A stretch of 22,059 nt of DNA from Larix sibirica (taxonomy: Eukaryota; Streptophyta; Pinopsida; Pinales; Pinaceae), in NCBI GenBank assembly GCA_004151065.3, contig NWUY0300011652.1:1-22059 (forward strand), read 5' to 3'. The notes under the pieces were generated by a model, which made no database searches, was not told where the DNA came from, and worked only from the letters and a program-made list of their open reading frames with translations. Below, piece after piece: positions 1-9,217 of this stretch. Every line of letters starts with the position of its first letter. Position 1 is the stretch's first letter. Made by a program: the position numbers and the translations under genes.

Positions 1-214
1 TGTGACCATGGTCACTAGGGGGGGGACATGACAAAGTGATATAAAAATCACTAGAGATAAATAAGAGGTCTTTGTAGTTGAGCCTACCAAAGTGGCCTAC
101 AAATAATGTGATTCTCAAGGGGATTATAACCTAAATATGAGAAGAGGTAAAGTCTAGGGTATCAATGTAAGGTGAAATCCATTGTTATATAATTTCATTT
201 ATTTATTTGAAGAT
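1..214. other. No gene recognised at the left edge
   Basis: I see no coding frame or repeat that I can name here. The DNA directly precedes a recognisable L1 ORF2 fragment, so it may be a more decayed part of the same endonuclease domain, but no motif supports that. A run of eight G sits near position 19-26. Confidence 0.4.
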
Positions 215-700
215 TTAAAACTTTGTGATGTTGAGACAATAAAGCTAGTTCCAACTTGGAGGAATTTTAAAGTGGGATTTGATGGGGTTTATAAAAGATT
301 GGACATGTTTATGGAAGCAAATGGGGTAATGGAGGAGGCAAACTAAATCAAAGCCTAGGTTGGACGATGGGTCTTCATATCACCTCCCAATATTGTTGTA
401 GATAGAGAAGGATGAGAAAAAACCTCATGGTCCTTTTAAATTCATTCCTAAATGGATAGAAAATTAGGACTTTAGGACGATGATCATATATAATTGGAAT
501 AGGTCTAATCCATCATATGGAAATTCGACAATGTATCAATTTGTCGAAAGTTTGAATAAGGTAAGGAAGGAGATAAGAGATTGGACAATATTAAGCTTCA
601 AAATTCTCAAAAAGACTTAAAGAAGGTTGAAGAACAAATAAGTCAATTCTTCATCTCTAATAGTGTATTTTTAAAAAAGGGTGAACAACTTTCATTCGCT
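215..700 (+). mobile_element. L1-type LINE ORF2 fragment: end of endonuclease domain and linker
   Basis: This is a relic of a non-LTR retrotransposon ORF2. Around 221-350 the + strand reads KLVPTWRNFKVGFDGVYKRL, which matches the C-terminal part of plant L1 apurinic endonuclease domains (…PTW.N….DGI.KRLDRFL). Further on, SSYHLPILL corresponds to the SDH.PI motif that closes the catalytic domain, with the Asp lost. At about 440-690 the linker reads GPFKFIPKWIEN, then STMYQFVESLNKVRKEIRDW, then QKDLKKVEEQISQFF after a frameshift near 590. Stops interrupt the frame (for example after MEEAN and after WIEN). The fragment has no reverse transcriptase and stops just before the ORF1 of another L1, so it is either a separate truncated copy or a rearranged piece. 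Family assignment is firm; the boundaries are approximate. Confidence 0.8.
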
Positions 701-755
701 ATAACCCTTAGAGTCGTTGATCTATTTTTCCCTTGCCATTTCATCCCTCTCAGAC

Positions 756-1850
756 ATGGATCGGAGAAGGGGTGCTCCTCCTCCACCACCTTTTGAAGCA
801 GTAGGATTCTAAGCTCTTGTTGCCTCTATCCATAAATCATCCAAAGCCCTTCATGCTCCTTCTTGATTTTGTCAAGTGTGAATTCGACGTCCTTGAAGTC
901 AATTTTTCTTCTATTGCTTCTTAGCACAAAACCATTTCTTTGGTTGAGCACAACCTCATAGGACAATTTACTAACCTATGGCCCTCTCCCATAGCTATGG
1001 AATAATGGATTACCCAGAACTAGAAACCTCTAATCCAAGGAAATTTGTTTCATTGTTTTAGTGGAAGAGATTACTTTGCTTTCATCTTTGAAAAAAAAGA
1101 AGATAAGGACATAATACTTAGAAATGGTCCATATTTCATGGTACCAAGAGGCATGTACTTGAACATGCCTTCCTCATTTACCCCTTCATTGTTGGAGTGG
1201 TGAGGGTGTAGCTTCAATTAGGAACATGTTGGGTCATTATATAGATAGATCTAATCCCAAACCTATAATTATTTTATATACTAAGATCCATGTGTAAGTG
1301 GACTTGCATAAAGGACTTCATGTATCCATCAATCTAACTCTTGATGGATGGACTCATACCTAGAAAATCGAATACAGGCATTTCCATTTCAAATGCAAGG
1401 CTTGTCATGAATATGGGCATTTTCCAAATATTGTAAACAAATAGCTCCTGAACAACCCCTTTCAAAATGAGAGGCTAACTGGAAGCAAGTTAAAAATGGA
1501 TCCAAAGTGGTTGGGTCATAAGGGCCTTAGACCTTCAAAGCCATCAAATTTGCAATGCCTTCAACTAATAGATTTGTAGTCCTCTTGCATGTTAATCCTG
1601 GCCCAAACTCATCCCTAATCAGGCCTCGCCATTCTTTCTCACCCTAGCTTTGGTCATATTTCATCTCAACATATTCTTAACAAATTCAACCCTAGTTCTG
1701 GTCCTATGGATCCTTCATTACGACCTGTGAAGCATGTAATAGAAATGTTTTCATCTTAAGTTAATACGATCTCCACACAATAGAATGGTCACCAAAAAAA
1801 ATGCTAAGAAATACTATGGAGGTGAAGTAGAGGAATCTGCGGACAACACA
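756..1850 (+). pseudogene. L1 ORF1 relic (DUF4283-like domain and zinc knuckle)
   Basis: ORF1 of plant L1 elements encodes an RNA-binding chaperone-like protein. The start ATG at 756 gives MDRRRGAPPPPPFEAVGF followed by a stop. From about 945 one frame reads GQFTNLWPSPIAME, then SGRDYFAFIFEKKEDKDI and LRNGPYFMVPRGMYLNMP, the pattern of the DUF4283 domain in these proteins. Later LPLHCWSG, VDLHKGLHVSINLTLDGW and FKCKACHEYGHF follow, ending in a CCHC-type knuckle at about 1394-1435. The last Cys of the knuckle is replaced by Val (C-K-A-C…H…V). At least four stops lie in the first 150 nt and the frame changes several times. Gene limits beyond the knuckle are guesswork: a low-complexity tail can be followed to roughly 1850. 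This is a dead copy. Confidence 0.75.
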
Positions 1851-2043
1851 ACAAAAATATGGAAGAAAAGCATTGAAAGACAAAAGGGAAGAAATTGCAA
1901 TGAAGGAAAAGGATCATGTGTTGCAATATTCCAATAAGAAAACATTTAAATCTAGGGCTAAAACTCTACCTATCAAAAGCCCAAGAATGCAGAAGTTGGA
2001 GGTTCTATGTAGTAGTGGTTCTCAACCTCCATTAGGTAAATAA

Positions 2044-3425
2044 TTATAACTGTCTCCTGGAATTGTAGAGGATTAGGTAGTAGAAGTAAAGTAGAAGCTA
2101 TTAAAGATATCATCAAAATGGAAAATCCTTATATCCTCCCATCTAGGACACGAAAATGAAGGAGAAATAAATGAAATAAACATGTTTAAAATGTTGGAAG
2201 ACAAGTTTTGGTATAATTGTTAACATTTTTTGAGGTAATCAAACATCATTCCACTAGCATTTGCTTTTAGTTATATTGGTTAATAAAGAGATTGGAAGAT
2301 GTTCAAAATTTTCAATGTTTATGCTTCCAGTAGTATGTGGAGAAAATGGATTTCTATAAATCTTGAAACAGCATGGAATGGATCAAAATAGTATCATTGT
2401 AGGTGACTTCAATGTCATAATCTCTCAAAAGGAGAAGAGGGGTTTCTCCATTGTGAGAGACCAATTTAGGGGAAAAAAATGTAAGATATGATCACATAAT
2501 AGGACCTTGTAGATATTGTCCCCAAAAGGGGGGAATATTCATGGTCCAATTACAAAGTAGACCCATGAGTAGACCCATGAGCACAACTGCTTGATTGGAT
2601 CACTTCCTAGTTCATTGTGACTTCCTATAATTCATTCATCTCCTCGTGCATTATCACATCATGAGTGTCTAATCATAAACCCATATCACTTACACTTCAA
2701 TCTCTTGAAAACCTCAAGCCTATCTCCTTTCGATTCAACCCTTTTTGGATCTAGGAGGAATCAATCTTGGAAATCATTTAGAAACATGGAGGACAAGAAT
2801 ACAAGAGTATCCCTTATTCATATTGGAATCAAATTAGCTTAGATTAGTGAAAACTAAGATAAAATCCTAGGGAAAAACCTCATATCACCCCCCCCATTAA
2901 GGAAAAAATATAAATTCAAGAGTAACTAGGAATATTGTAAATATCCATGGAAGACAATGAAGTCTCTCATAAAAGTATTCTTGAGGAGGGAGAAATAAAC
3001 AGTAAATATAACTGAGCTTGTATAAAAGAGGAGGAATTTTGGTGCTTGAAGTCAATAAGCATGTGGCTCCAACATAGTGCTAAAATGCCACTTTTTTCCA
3101 TATACAAGTTAAAGGAAAGGGGTTAAATAAATAATATCAAGGAAATAGTTAAGGATGATGGGGAGAGATTGACAAAGTTTGATTCCATCAAAGAGGATGC
3201 CTTCCTTCACTTCAAGGACCTATAAACAATAGATATGGTGTTGATCCATTCGTTGTAGAAGATATGCTTCAGTATGTTCCATGTCTAGTAAATGAGGAAT
3301 ATAATCATGACCTTGGAAAATAGATATGTGAGGAGGAGGTTATTAAGGTTATTTGGGGCTTGGAACCAAACAAAGCACCTAGCCCTGATAGATTGTCTAT
3401 CCACTTTTTTGTGGCATGCTAGTAT
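2044..3425 (+). pseudogene. L1 ORF2 relic, 5' part: AP endonuclease, linker, RT start
   Basis: ORF2 of L1 elements carries an endonuclease that nicks the target and a reverse transcriptase. The + strand at about 2047 reads ITVSWNCRGLGSRSKVEAI, the N-terminal signature of plant L1 endonucleases. GDFNVIISQKEKRG at 2402 is the catalytic GDFN motif, with its Asp and Asn present. The 2700-3130 region carries the linker: PFRFNPFW, then EEEFWCLKSISMWLQHSAKM. At about 3290-3420, NEEYNHDL, ICEEEVIKVIWGLEPNKAPS and PDRLSIHFF are the residues that lead into the RT fingers. Stops and frameshifts are scattered throughout. The coding match ends after the Cys codon near 3420, where the gypsy relic begins. 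About 60 residues of the usual RT are absent between this end and the point where it resumes near 9218. Confidence 0.85.
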
Positions 3426-3439
3426 AATATTAAATGTAA

Positions 3440-3890
3440 TGTACTTAACCCCAAAATTACAAATAAAATAACATAATGCGATAGAATAACAAAGCTAAAC
3501 AAAAAACACAAGAGAGAAATAGATAGAACCTAACAAAGAACCATTGTATTAGTGATGTCTGAAAGAGTGAGCAATGTTCAATTGCTTCTTCAAGGGGGGA
3601 ACCAACTATGATTAGAGCTCCAAATACAATAACGATCCTTGATCACATTATACAACCTTCTACTCTATATACAGTGCATCCATATAAAAAACCATAACTA
3701 CATGTGGCTCCATTATTAAAGAGGGTCGACCACCTAATGGGTCTTAATTATTAAATAGACAATTTTACATTGAGTAATTATCAACTAAATATCTAATATG
3801 ATTTATTCAAGAAGATGGACTCATACATCAATAAAGTATTCCCAAGTATCCTTGAAGTATAAGGGTTAGGGTGGGACACTAACATGCCAT
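3440..3890 (-). repeat. Putative 3' LTR of the gypsy relic
   Basis: The stretch lies just beyond the chromodomain end, where a 3' LTR is expected. On the - strand it contains GCACTGTATATAGAG, a plausible TATA element, followed by a pyrimidine-rich stretch (CTATTTCTCTCTTGTG) typical of LTR R/U5 regions. It ends near GGGGTTAAGTACA. No partner copy was found at the 5' side of the element, so LTR status rests on position and composition only, and both boundaries are approximate. Confidence 0.45.
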
Positions 3891-4205
3891 CCCACTCCAA
3901 AAGTAGCATTGTCCTCAAAGATGGAAATGGGGAAACTATTGCAATATGGTTGATGATTTCCAAGTAGCATCTTTTGGCTACATATCCTTCCAATGAATGA
4001 GAATTTCTTGGATAGTGCATTGGCAAAGTCATTGCTCTAGGGTTGCCAAAACTGCTACTAGCTAGAGCCAAATGGATCCATCTTCATCAAGTTCTAGTAA
4101 GGTAGCTTGAGCGCGGCAAGTCTTCCCCATAACCTTCTTCAAGAAACTTTACATACTGGGTGGATCTTAGAGTCTGTTGGAAGGGCTAATTTGTAAGCCA
4201 CCCAT
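3891..4205 (-). pseudogene. Chromodomain end of the gypsy integrase
   Basis: The polyprotein tail on the - strand contains LLELDEDGSIWL and then, at about 4030-3960, TIQEILIHWKDM followed after a stop by PKDATW. This is the chromodomain core of plant chromoviruses (…I.E.LI.WK.L…DATWE). Such chromodomains bind modified histones and steer integration into heterochromatin. Here two stops and a frameshift break the domain, and the acidic residue after DATW is Lys. The segment directly follows the integrase, which supports its identity. The call is firm at family level. Confidence 0.75.
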
Positions 4206-5460
4206 CTAATGCATTGCATAAGTTGATATGGGCCATAAAATTTTAGTGCCAACTTCTAATGACCTTTTAGCTTTGAGAGATGTTCTCTTATATGGATGGA
4301 GATGAAGGAACATCTGATCCCGTACTTCAAAGGAACAATATGAGTGTTTTTGGTATGCATATTTTTTCATGTGATTATGAGCCACAACCATTTTTCCCTT
4401 TAGTGTGCGGAGAATGGCTTCATGATTGTGAAGCATAATATCCATGACATGCACCATTGGGGTCCCTGGGAGATATGAAACTATCAAAGGTAGTTTTTGG
4501 CCATATATTGCTTCATATGGGGTCTTTTTTGTAGCATAGAGATAAATGGTATTATACCACCATTTAGCAAGAGGTAGCCACTTCACCCATTGGTGCTACT
4601 TTTCCAAAGCAAAACATCTCAAATAGGATTTAAACACGATCGATGCATTTCGAGTGGACACTCCACCCATATTTAGGATCCAGATGAATTTTTAATATTA
4701 AATTCAAAATTCTAAACCCTAAATAGGGTTTCTTGTTTAATTTAATTATTTATTTTTAACCTCTTTTTAACTTCTTCACCTAATTAAACTAATCAATCTT
4801 TTATTTTTCTTAATGGCTATTTTCCATCCAAACCTATTTATCTTCCATCCTTACCTCCTAATCTTCAACATCTTCAACCAAATCTTGAAGATGGGTGGAG
4901 TGTCCACTTGAAACACATTGATCGTGTTTAAATCCTGACACAATGATATTCTAGAAGATCAAACACATTGTTCATACATTGTGAAAACATTCAAGCTCAA
5001 AATCTAAAATAGATTTCTAGACACTTGTTGATTGCTTATGTCTAGCCATCCATTTGGGGATGATAAGTTGTACTCATTTGCAACTGGGTGCCCTGTAGTT
5101 TAAAAAACACTTGACAAACTTTGTTGGTGAAAGTGGGATCCTTATCCAACACAATGGAAGCGAGCATCATGTGGAGCTCGAAAAATTGATCCATAAAAAT
5201 TAGGACAGTAATTATGAGAGTAAAGGAGTGTTATATGGCACAAAAGTGAGCATATTTGGAAAGTTTATTGAAAACCACCATGATAACTGATTTATTGCCA
5301 ACTTTTGGAAGCCCTACTATAAAATACATGGAGATGTTCATCCAAATAGTAACTGGGATTGACAACGGTTGCAGTGCCTTGGGAGTCTTCGTTGTCTCAC
5401 CCTTGTTCCTTTGACATGTGTCACATTTAGTCACAAAAGTATGTATATCATTTTTCATTC
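4206..5460 (-). pseudogene. Gypsy integrase relic, interrupted by an inverted-repeat element
   Basis: Integrase joins the cDNA copy to chromosomal DNA. At 5458 downward the frame reads MKNDIHTFVTKCDTCQRNK, the second half of the HHCC zinc-binding motif. The core domain follows, but all that remains of the catalytic D-D-E triad is the middle Asp. ISMYFIVGLP has Tyr in place of the first Asp. IVLDKDPTF keeps the second Asp. In HPQMDG*T*AINKCLE two stops replace Gln and the catalytic Glu (TAG at 5042-5044, TAA at 5036-5038). The coding match breaks off at about 5010 and resumes at about 4620 as YLRCFALEK, because an inverted-repeat element lies between. The C-terminal part, VKWLPLAKWWYNTIYLYATK to the GPY/F-like end, is one open stretch (4586-4206) and is the best-preserved piece. 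Confidence 0.88.
4625..4936. mobile_element. MITE-like 312-bp element with 46-bp terminal inverted repeats
   Basis: The left arm 4625-4670 and right arm 4891-4936 are inverted copies, 42 of 46 positions identical by my count. They start AGGATTTAAACACGATC and end in a shared GTGGACACTCCACCCAT block. All four mismatches are transitions, three of them within or next to CpG in one arm. The 220-bp interior has no coding frame and is AT-rich. The element sits inside gypsy integrase coding sequence, so it inserted after the gypsy. I see no clear target-site duplication. The flanks do share a rough match, CTCAAATAG at 4616-4624 and CTAAAATAG at about 5003-5011, which lies 70 bp outside the right arm. 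Superfamily is therefore open; a non-autonomous DNA transposon is most likely. Confidence 0.8.
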
Positions 5461-5710
5461 TTTCCTAGGAGAAAGATCACCTTGTGTGTTCATAGGTTTT
5501 CTAAAATCTTGAATGACTTGCTCTAGGAGATGGATGCAAACTTCTAGTATCATGTACTTCAAAGAAGAATTTGGTGCCAGGAAAAGTGATCTTTATACCG
5601 CAAGGTCTCTTCTTTGCATGTGTATCCTCTAAGAGGACTCGGTTCGTCTTGAAATCATTTGATGAGTTGAGACATCTCACTACTGACCAACCACTCTTGT
5701 TGTGCTTCTA

Positions 5711-6193
5711 CTAACCATTATGGTATTGGCGAGGATAAAGAAATAGAGAGCCTTCTTCATATTGTATAAATAAGGCATATGCCACCACATTGTCTTTTCC
5801 CCTTTTATAGATGATTTCAAAATAATACCCTAGAATATTAGTGACCCACTTGTGATACTTTGGAGAAAAAAACCTATGTTCCAAAAAATAATTTAGATGA
5901 TCTATTTTGATCTGAAAGTGTCTTTTAGTGAGACATGGGTGCCAAGTTTTGACTACATGTAGGATGTACATCATCTCCCTCTCATAAGTGGATTTACCCA
6001 AATTCCTATTGCACAATTGTTTACTAGTGAAGGCCAAGGGGTGCCCTTCTTGCATGAGTATTGCTCCCAGACCATGGCCTGACACGTCACATTCCAATAC
6101 AAAAGTCTCTTTAAAATTATGTATTGCTAAGATTGGCGTGGTAACATAGCTTCTTTCAAAGCTAAAAAGGCTTGCATCACAACCTTGGTCCAA
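5711..6193 (-). pseudogene. Gypsy RNase H domain
   Basis: RNase H degrades the RNA strand of the RNA-DNA hybrid during reverse transcription. The frame reads TTPILAIHNFKETFVLECDV, then SGHGLGAILMQEGHPLAFTS, then NLGKSTYEREMMYILHVVKT and HKWVTNILGYYFEIIYKRGK. The first catalytic Asp (ECDVSG, normally ECDASG) and the Glu of STYERE are present. The late motif normally reading N.VADALSR is degraded to NVVAYALFI, so the fourth carboxylate (the Asp of ADALSR) is Tyr. The frame is open for 160 codons, one of the longest in the element. It overlaps the RT end by a frameshift near 6130-6190. Confidence 0.88.
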
Positions 6194-7010
6194 ACAAAGA
6201 CATTCTTTTTTAGCAAGGCTATTAATGGGAAAGTTATCTTCCTATAATTATGCACACGCATTATGTAGTAACATGTGAGCCCCAGGAAGCCACATAAGCT
6301 TTTAAGTGTTTTGGGTTGTAGCCAATATTTAATAGCCTCAATTTTCTTAGGATACACTTGCACCCCATGTTTAACAATGTGATCCAAATATGTGACCTCG
6401 AAGGCACCAAAAGTGCATTTGGATTGCTTGTGAAATAATTGTAGTACTCTATCAACATGTTCCACAATTGCATGCCAATTTTCACTATAGTTCAAGATAT
6501 CATCAAAGAATACTAGCACAAAGAGGAGAAAGAAGGGTCTAAATATTTTGTTCACGAGGCTTTGGAACATGGATGGGGCATTTCAAAGTCCAAATGGAAT
6601 CACCAGAAACTAATAATGGTCTCCATGTGTGTGGAAAACACGATTGGGGATGTCATCTTCCTTCATTATGATTTGGTGTATCTAAATTGAAAGTCAATTT
6701 TGGTGAAGAATATGGCACCATGAAGCTCATCCAAGAGATCATCAATCACTAGAATTGGGAATTTTTCCTTTATTACTGGCTTATTGAGAGCACGAAAGTT
6801 GGGGAACATGCACCACCCACCTTCTTTTGTTAGGTCCATGATCATTGTTGATGAATAAGGGCTAGTACTGGGACACATGACACATGCTTCCAATAGTTCA
6901 TGGATAATATTTTCAGTTTTATTCTTTTGTGCAAAAGGGTGTCTATAAGGACACACATTTGGTGGTTGACTAGCTGGAATCAATTAAATACCATCATCAT
7001 GCTCTCCTCA
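6127..7010 (-). pseudogene. Gypsy reverse transcriptase domain
   Basis: This is the polymerase of the element. From about 7000 down: PASQPPNVCPYRHPFAQKNK, IIHELLEACVMCPSTSPYSS, FRALNKPVIKEKFPILVIDD and ELHGAIFFTKIDFQF, where the first catalytic Asp is kept. After frameshifts and stops around 6570-6670 (KEDDIPNRVFHTH, then VIPFGL) comes SLVNKIFRPF and FVLVFFDDILNYSENW, with the FDD catalytic pair intact. The thumb and connection follow: QSKCTFGAFEVTYLDHIVK, KTLKSLCGFLGLTCYY. The family match is unambiguous. At least two frameshifts and several stops, for example after TKS near 6666, make it non-functional although the active-site Asp residues survive. Confidence 0.92.
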
Positions 7011-7570
7011 TGATGGGGATGAACTAGTTGGTGTCTCAAATACCTGATGATGTTTGTTCAAAACCTGTTGCAAGTTAGGGTAGATTTCTTTGTGGAACTT
7101 CCCATAACCTATATGGCATTGCATTGAGCAATAATGCCATAGTGGCCTTTCCTTAATAACTTCTTTATATGGTGAGAGTTGATGATTTTCGAGGATCCCA
7201 AGCCCTTTAAGGGTGTGCATATGAAACTATTTAGTGAATCTCATGCACAATTCCTTCAAATCCATGGTCATTGGTACCAAGGAGTGTAGCCATTATGCCC
7301 CCAAAACTATATCACAACCACCCATATCTATTGCAAACATAAGAGTATTGAGTTGATAGTCCCCTAGTTGGAGTTTCACATTTTCATATCTACCTCCACA
7401 TTTCATCATACCTCTATTAGCTATCATAATTTGAAGCTTTTCACTGGTGGACACAACAATGGTATTCTTGGGCCATGCACTCGTGAATAAAATTGTGTGT
7501 GATGTCCCTATCAACCAAAACAATAATTTTTGTGTTTGATGTAGCTAAGAAGTTTTAGGGTTTGAGGAGT
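7011..7570 (-). pseudogene. Gypsy aspartic protease and PR-RT spacer
   Basis: The protease cuts the polyprotein. On the - strand from about 7535 the frame reads KIIVLVDRDITHNFIHECMA. Active family members read LIDSGSTHNFI at this point, so the catalytic D-S-G has become D-R-D: the Asp remains but the turn residues are lost. Downstream a shifted frame gives SEKLQIMIANRGMMKCGGRY, ENVKLQLGDYQLNTLMFAID and MGGCDIVLGA, the flap and second-half motifs, which are well kept. The 7220-7008 stretch is the spacer (HTLKGLGILENHQLSPYKEV) leading into RT. At least one frameshift lies near 7500. Confidence 0.82.
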
Positions 7571-7699
7571 GGAAATTCCAAATAAAGCATGAAAGGATAA
7601 TAGGGGTTCTTCTTGAAAAATTTCAAGCTCCACGTCTACTTACATGCTACGCTTGTTGTCGACTACCTTTAACTCAGGGGTATCTTCTATAGTGTTTTC

Positions 7700-8725
7700 T
7701 TGTAATTAGCGGAAAGAGGTGACATCGATTTGAAATAATTTATGTTCTTTAGATTTATGATTGGGGGCATACTTGTCATCACAATTATAGCAAGTTTGTA
7801 CCTTTGATGCTCTGCCATTTCTATTAGGGACAATTGCTGGACTTTTAGGGGTTGAGTAGGTAAGGTGTTTCAGAGAGTGGTCTGTGAAGTGTGAGTGTAG
7901 GGCATGTAAGAGGGTCTTTTGCCTTGTGCATTGATTACTATATTCGCTTCTTGAGCTCCCTGAGATGCCTCCAACTACGTAGTAGGTTTATGCATCCTAA
8001 CTTGAGATTTAATATCTTCCCTAAGGCCACCAATGAAGCATTCCTTATAAAAAGAATAAGTTAATCCCTTTGTACGTATTGCTAATTGCTCAAAGGTTGT
8101 GATAAAGTCTACGATGGAACCTGTTTGGTGTACCTTGGTTAAGTATCCCAAATAGTGAGTATCTCTCTTGAAACAAACATAAATGGATTTGACAAACTAA
8201 CTCAATAATATGTAGCCCCCATATGATTTTGTATGTCATCCCCATCATTGTCATCACTTTGGGTCCAAGCATGACACCCCCACCCTAAGTTTCATAATGT
8301 CATCAGTAATGTCATGGAGGGAAAAGTAGTGTTCTATCTAGGTGACCCAACCAAAGAGGTTAGAACCATCAAACATATCCATAACCACTTTATGAAAGTG
8401 GTTATAGTGATTATCAATGAAGGGAAATTTATGGATGTGAGGATTAGACAAGGTTTCTCACTAGGTATCTCTATGTATGGTTCATTCCATTGGTTATCAC
8501 TTGGAAGCATGTGAGATGCTAGCTAACTGAGTTGGTCTTATGCACTCACCAAAGGCACCACCGAATTTTGCAAGTTTGTGACTGATTCATGGATTGTGGC
8601 AATCTCTTGATCTTGCCAAGCAATACTTTCTTTGAGTTGTGTTTAAAGCATGGAATATTGATCATCCAAGTTTTCAAGTCACTTATCGAACTGCATGGTG
8701 TTCGAGAAGGTCATCACGGTGTCTA
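7700..8725 (-). pseudogene. Gypsy gag relic with defective zinc knuckle
   Basis: Gag forms the virus-like particle. From about 8720 down the - strand reads MQFDK, DDQYSML and KESIAWQDQEIATIHESVTN, an N-terminal coiled-coil. The capsid-like region reads DMFDGSNLFGWVT and VMLGPKVMTMM, then in a second frame ISWTQFVKSIYVCFK-like residues, GYLTKVHQTGSI and FIGGLREDIKSQVRMHKP, the retrotransposon gag pattern. The zinc knuckle near 7795-7740 reads CYNCDDKYAPNHKSKEHKLF. The expected C-x2-C-x4-H-x4-C is incomplete, and the usual Cys after HK is Ser. Frames change several times and stops are present. Its start is uncertain. Confidence 0.78.
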
Positions 8726-8740
8726 CAATTACCCCCAAAA

Positions 8741-8865
8741 ATATTATGGGGGAGTGATATCATGATTATCAACATCTCACAAGGTGTCTAATGAGGTAGT
8801 TCATCCACAATGGTGTGGTTGGGTGCACCGAAAAAAATGTTATTAGAGAGTGGTACCACAATAAT
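8741..8865. repeat. Pair of related blocks in the gypsy leader, the first with a C5/G5 hairpin
   Basis: The block at about 8741-8780 (ACCCCCAAAAATATTATGGG then GGAGTGATATCATGATTATC) resembles the block at about 8826-8865 (CACCGAAAAAAATGTTATTA then GAGAGTGGTACCACAATAAT), offset by roughly 85 bp. The first block is also a small perfect-stem palindrome (CCCCC…GGGGG around an AT loop). It lies in the untranslated leader upstream of gag, where retroelements carry primer-binding and packaging structures. I could not match either copy to a tRNA with confidence. Confidence 0.45.
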
Positions 8866-9217
8866 CATCACAAAACATAGAGCCTTTTAAGATAGGTCTC
8901 CTATAAGATACAACTTGGATCTAGACTCTTTTTTTTCCTTATTACTACTCCTATGGGGGTGTTACTCACATCTAAGCAATACTACGGTGATGAAATTTTC
9001 AAGTTCTTGATATTCGAAATTATGTAGGAATTTTGAGCCTATCTAGAAAATCTTAGGGTTTGTAGGGTCCTATGGAAAAGGGAGTGTTAGGTGTTATAGC
9101 TCTCTTATATATTGACGGAATCCAACAAGAGTACTCAACCGAGTTTATCAGAGTGCTAATTAAGGAGGCTCACTTGTGCCCTTAGTTGTACTACTTGACT
9201 ACTTAGCTACTATAGTA
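8866..9217. other. Unassigned DNA between gypsy leader and L1 remnant
   Basis: This is where a 5' LTR of the gypsy element should lie, but I find no similarity to the 3' LTR-like stretch at 3440-3890. No coding frame is recognisable. Either the 5' LTR diverged or was replaced, or the insertion was already truncated. L1 coding sequence starts again at about 9218. Confidence 0.5.

Larger units (their letters stand above)
701..3425 (+). mobile_element. Second L1 LINE, 5' part (ORF1, endonuclease, start of RT)
   Basis: This is the 5' half of an L1-type non-LTR retrotransposon. The order is leader, ORF1 from the ATG at 756, ORF2 endonuclease from about 2044, linker, and the start of the reverse transcriptase, where homology stops near 3425. 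The RT resumes at about 9218 on the same strand, beyond a Ty3/gypsy relic in the opposite orientation. The two halves thus belong to one element split by the gypsy insertion. Many stops and frameshifts make it inactive. The left boundary is uncertain because a different L1 ORF2 fragment abuts it. Confidence 0.85.
3440..9215 (-). mobile_element. Ty3/gypsy chromovirus relic nested in the L1 RT region
   Basis: This is a Ty3/gypsy LTR retrotransposon read on the - strand from about 8.7 kb down to 3.9 kb. Order: gag (coiled-coil, capsid-like, zinc knuckle), protease, reverse transcriptase, RNase H, integrase, chromodomain. RT-RNaseH before integrase is the Ty3 order, and the C-terminal chromodomain places it among the chromoviruses. 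L1 coding sequence lies on both sides in the other orientation, so the gypsy came second. A 312-bp inverted-repeat element sits in its integrase. A 3' LTR-like stretch lies at about 3440-3890, but I find no matching 5' LTR at 8.87-9.21 kb and no convincing target-site duplication. The hexamer TGTAAT occurs at both junctions (3435 and 9228). Multiple stops and frameshifts in every domain make it inactive. Confidence 0.92.

Noticed and set aside
8314-8514. Open frame of 66 codons on the + strand
   Set aside because: It is the antisense of gypsy gag, which has clear family motifs on the - strand.
8826-8865. TGGTACCAC in the gypsy leader as a primer-binding site for initiator Met tRNA
   Set aside because: Only the first five bases agree with the usual TGGTATCAGAGC, and there is no LTR end next to it.
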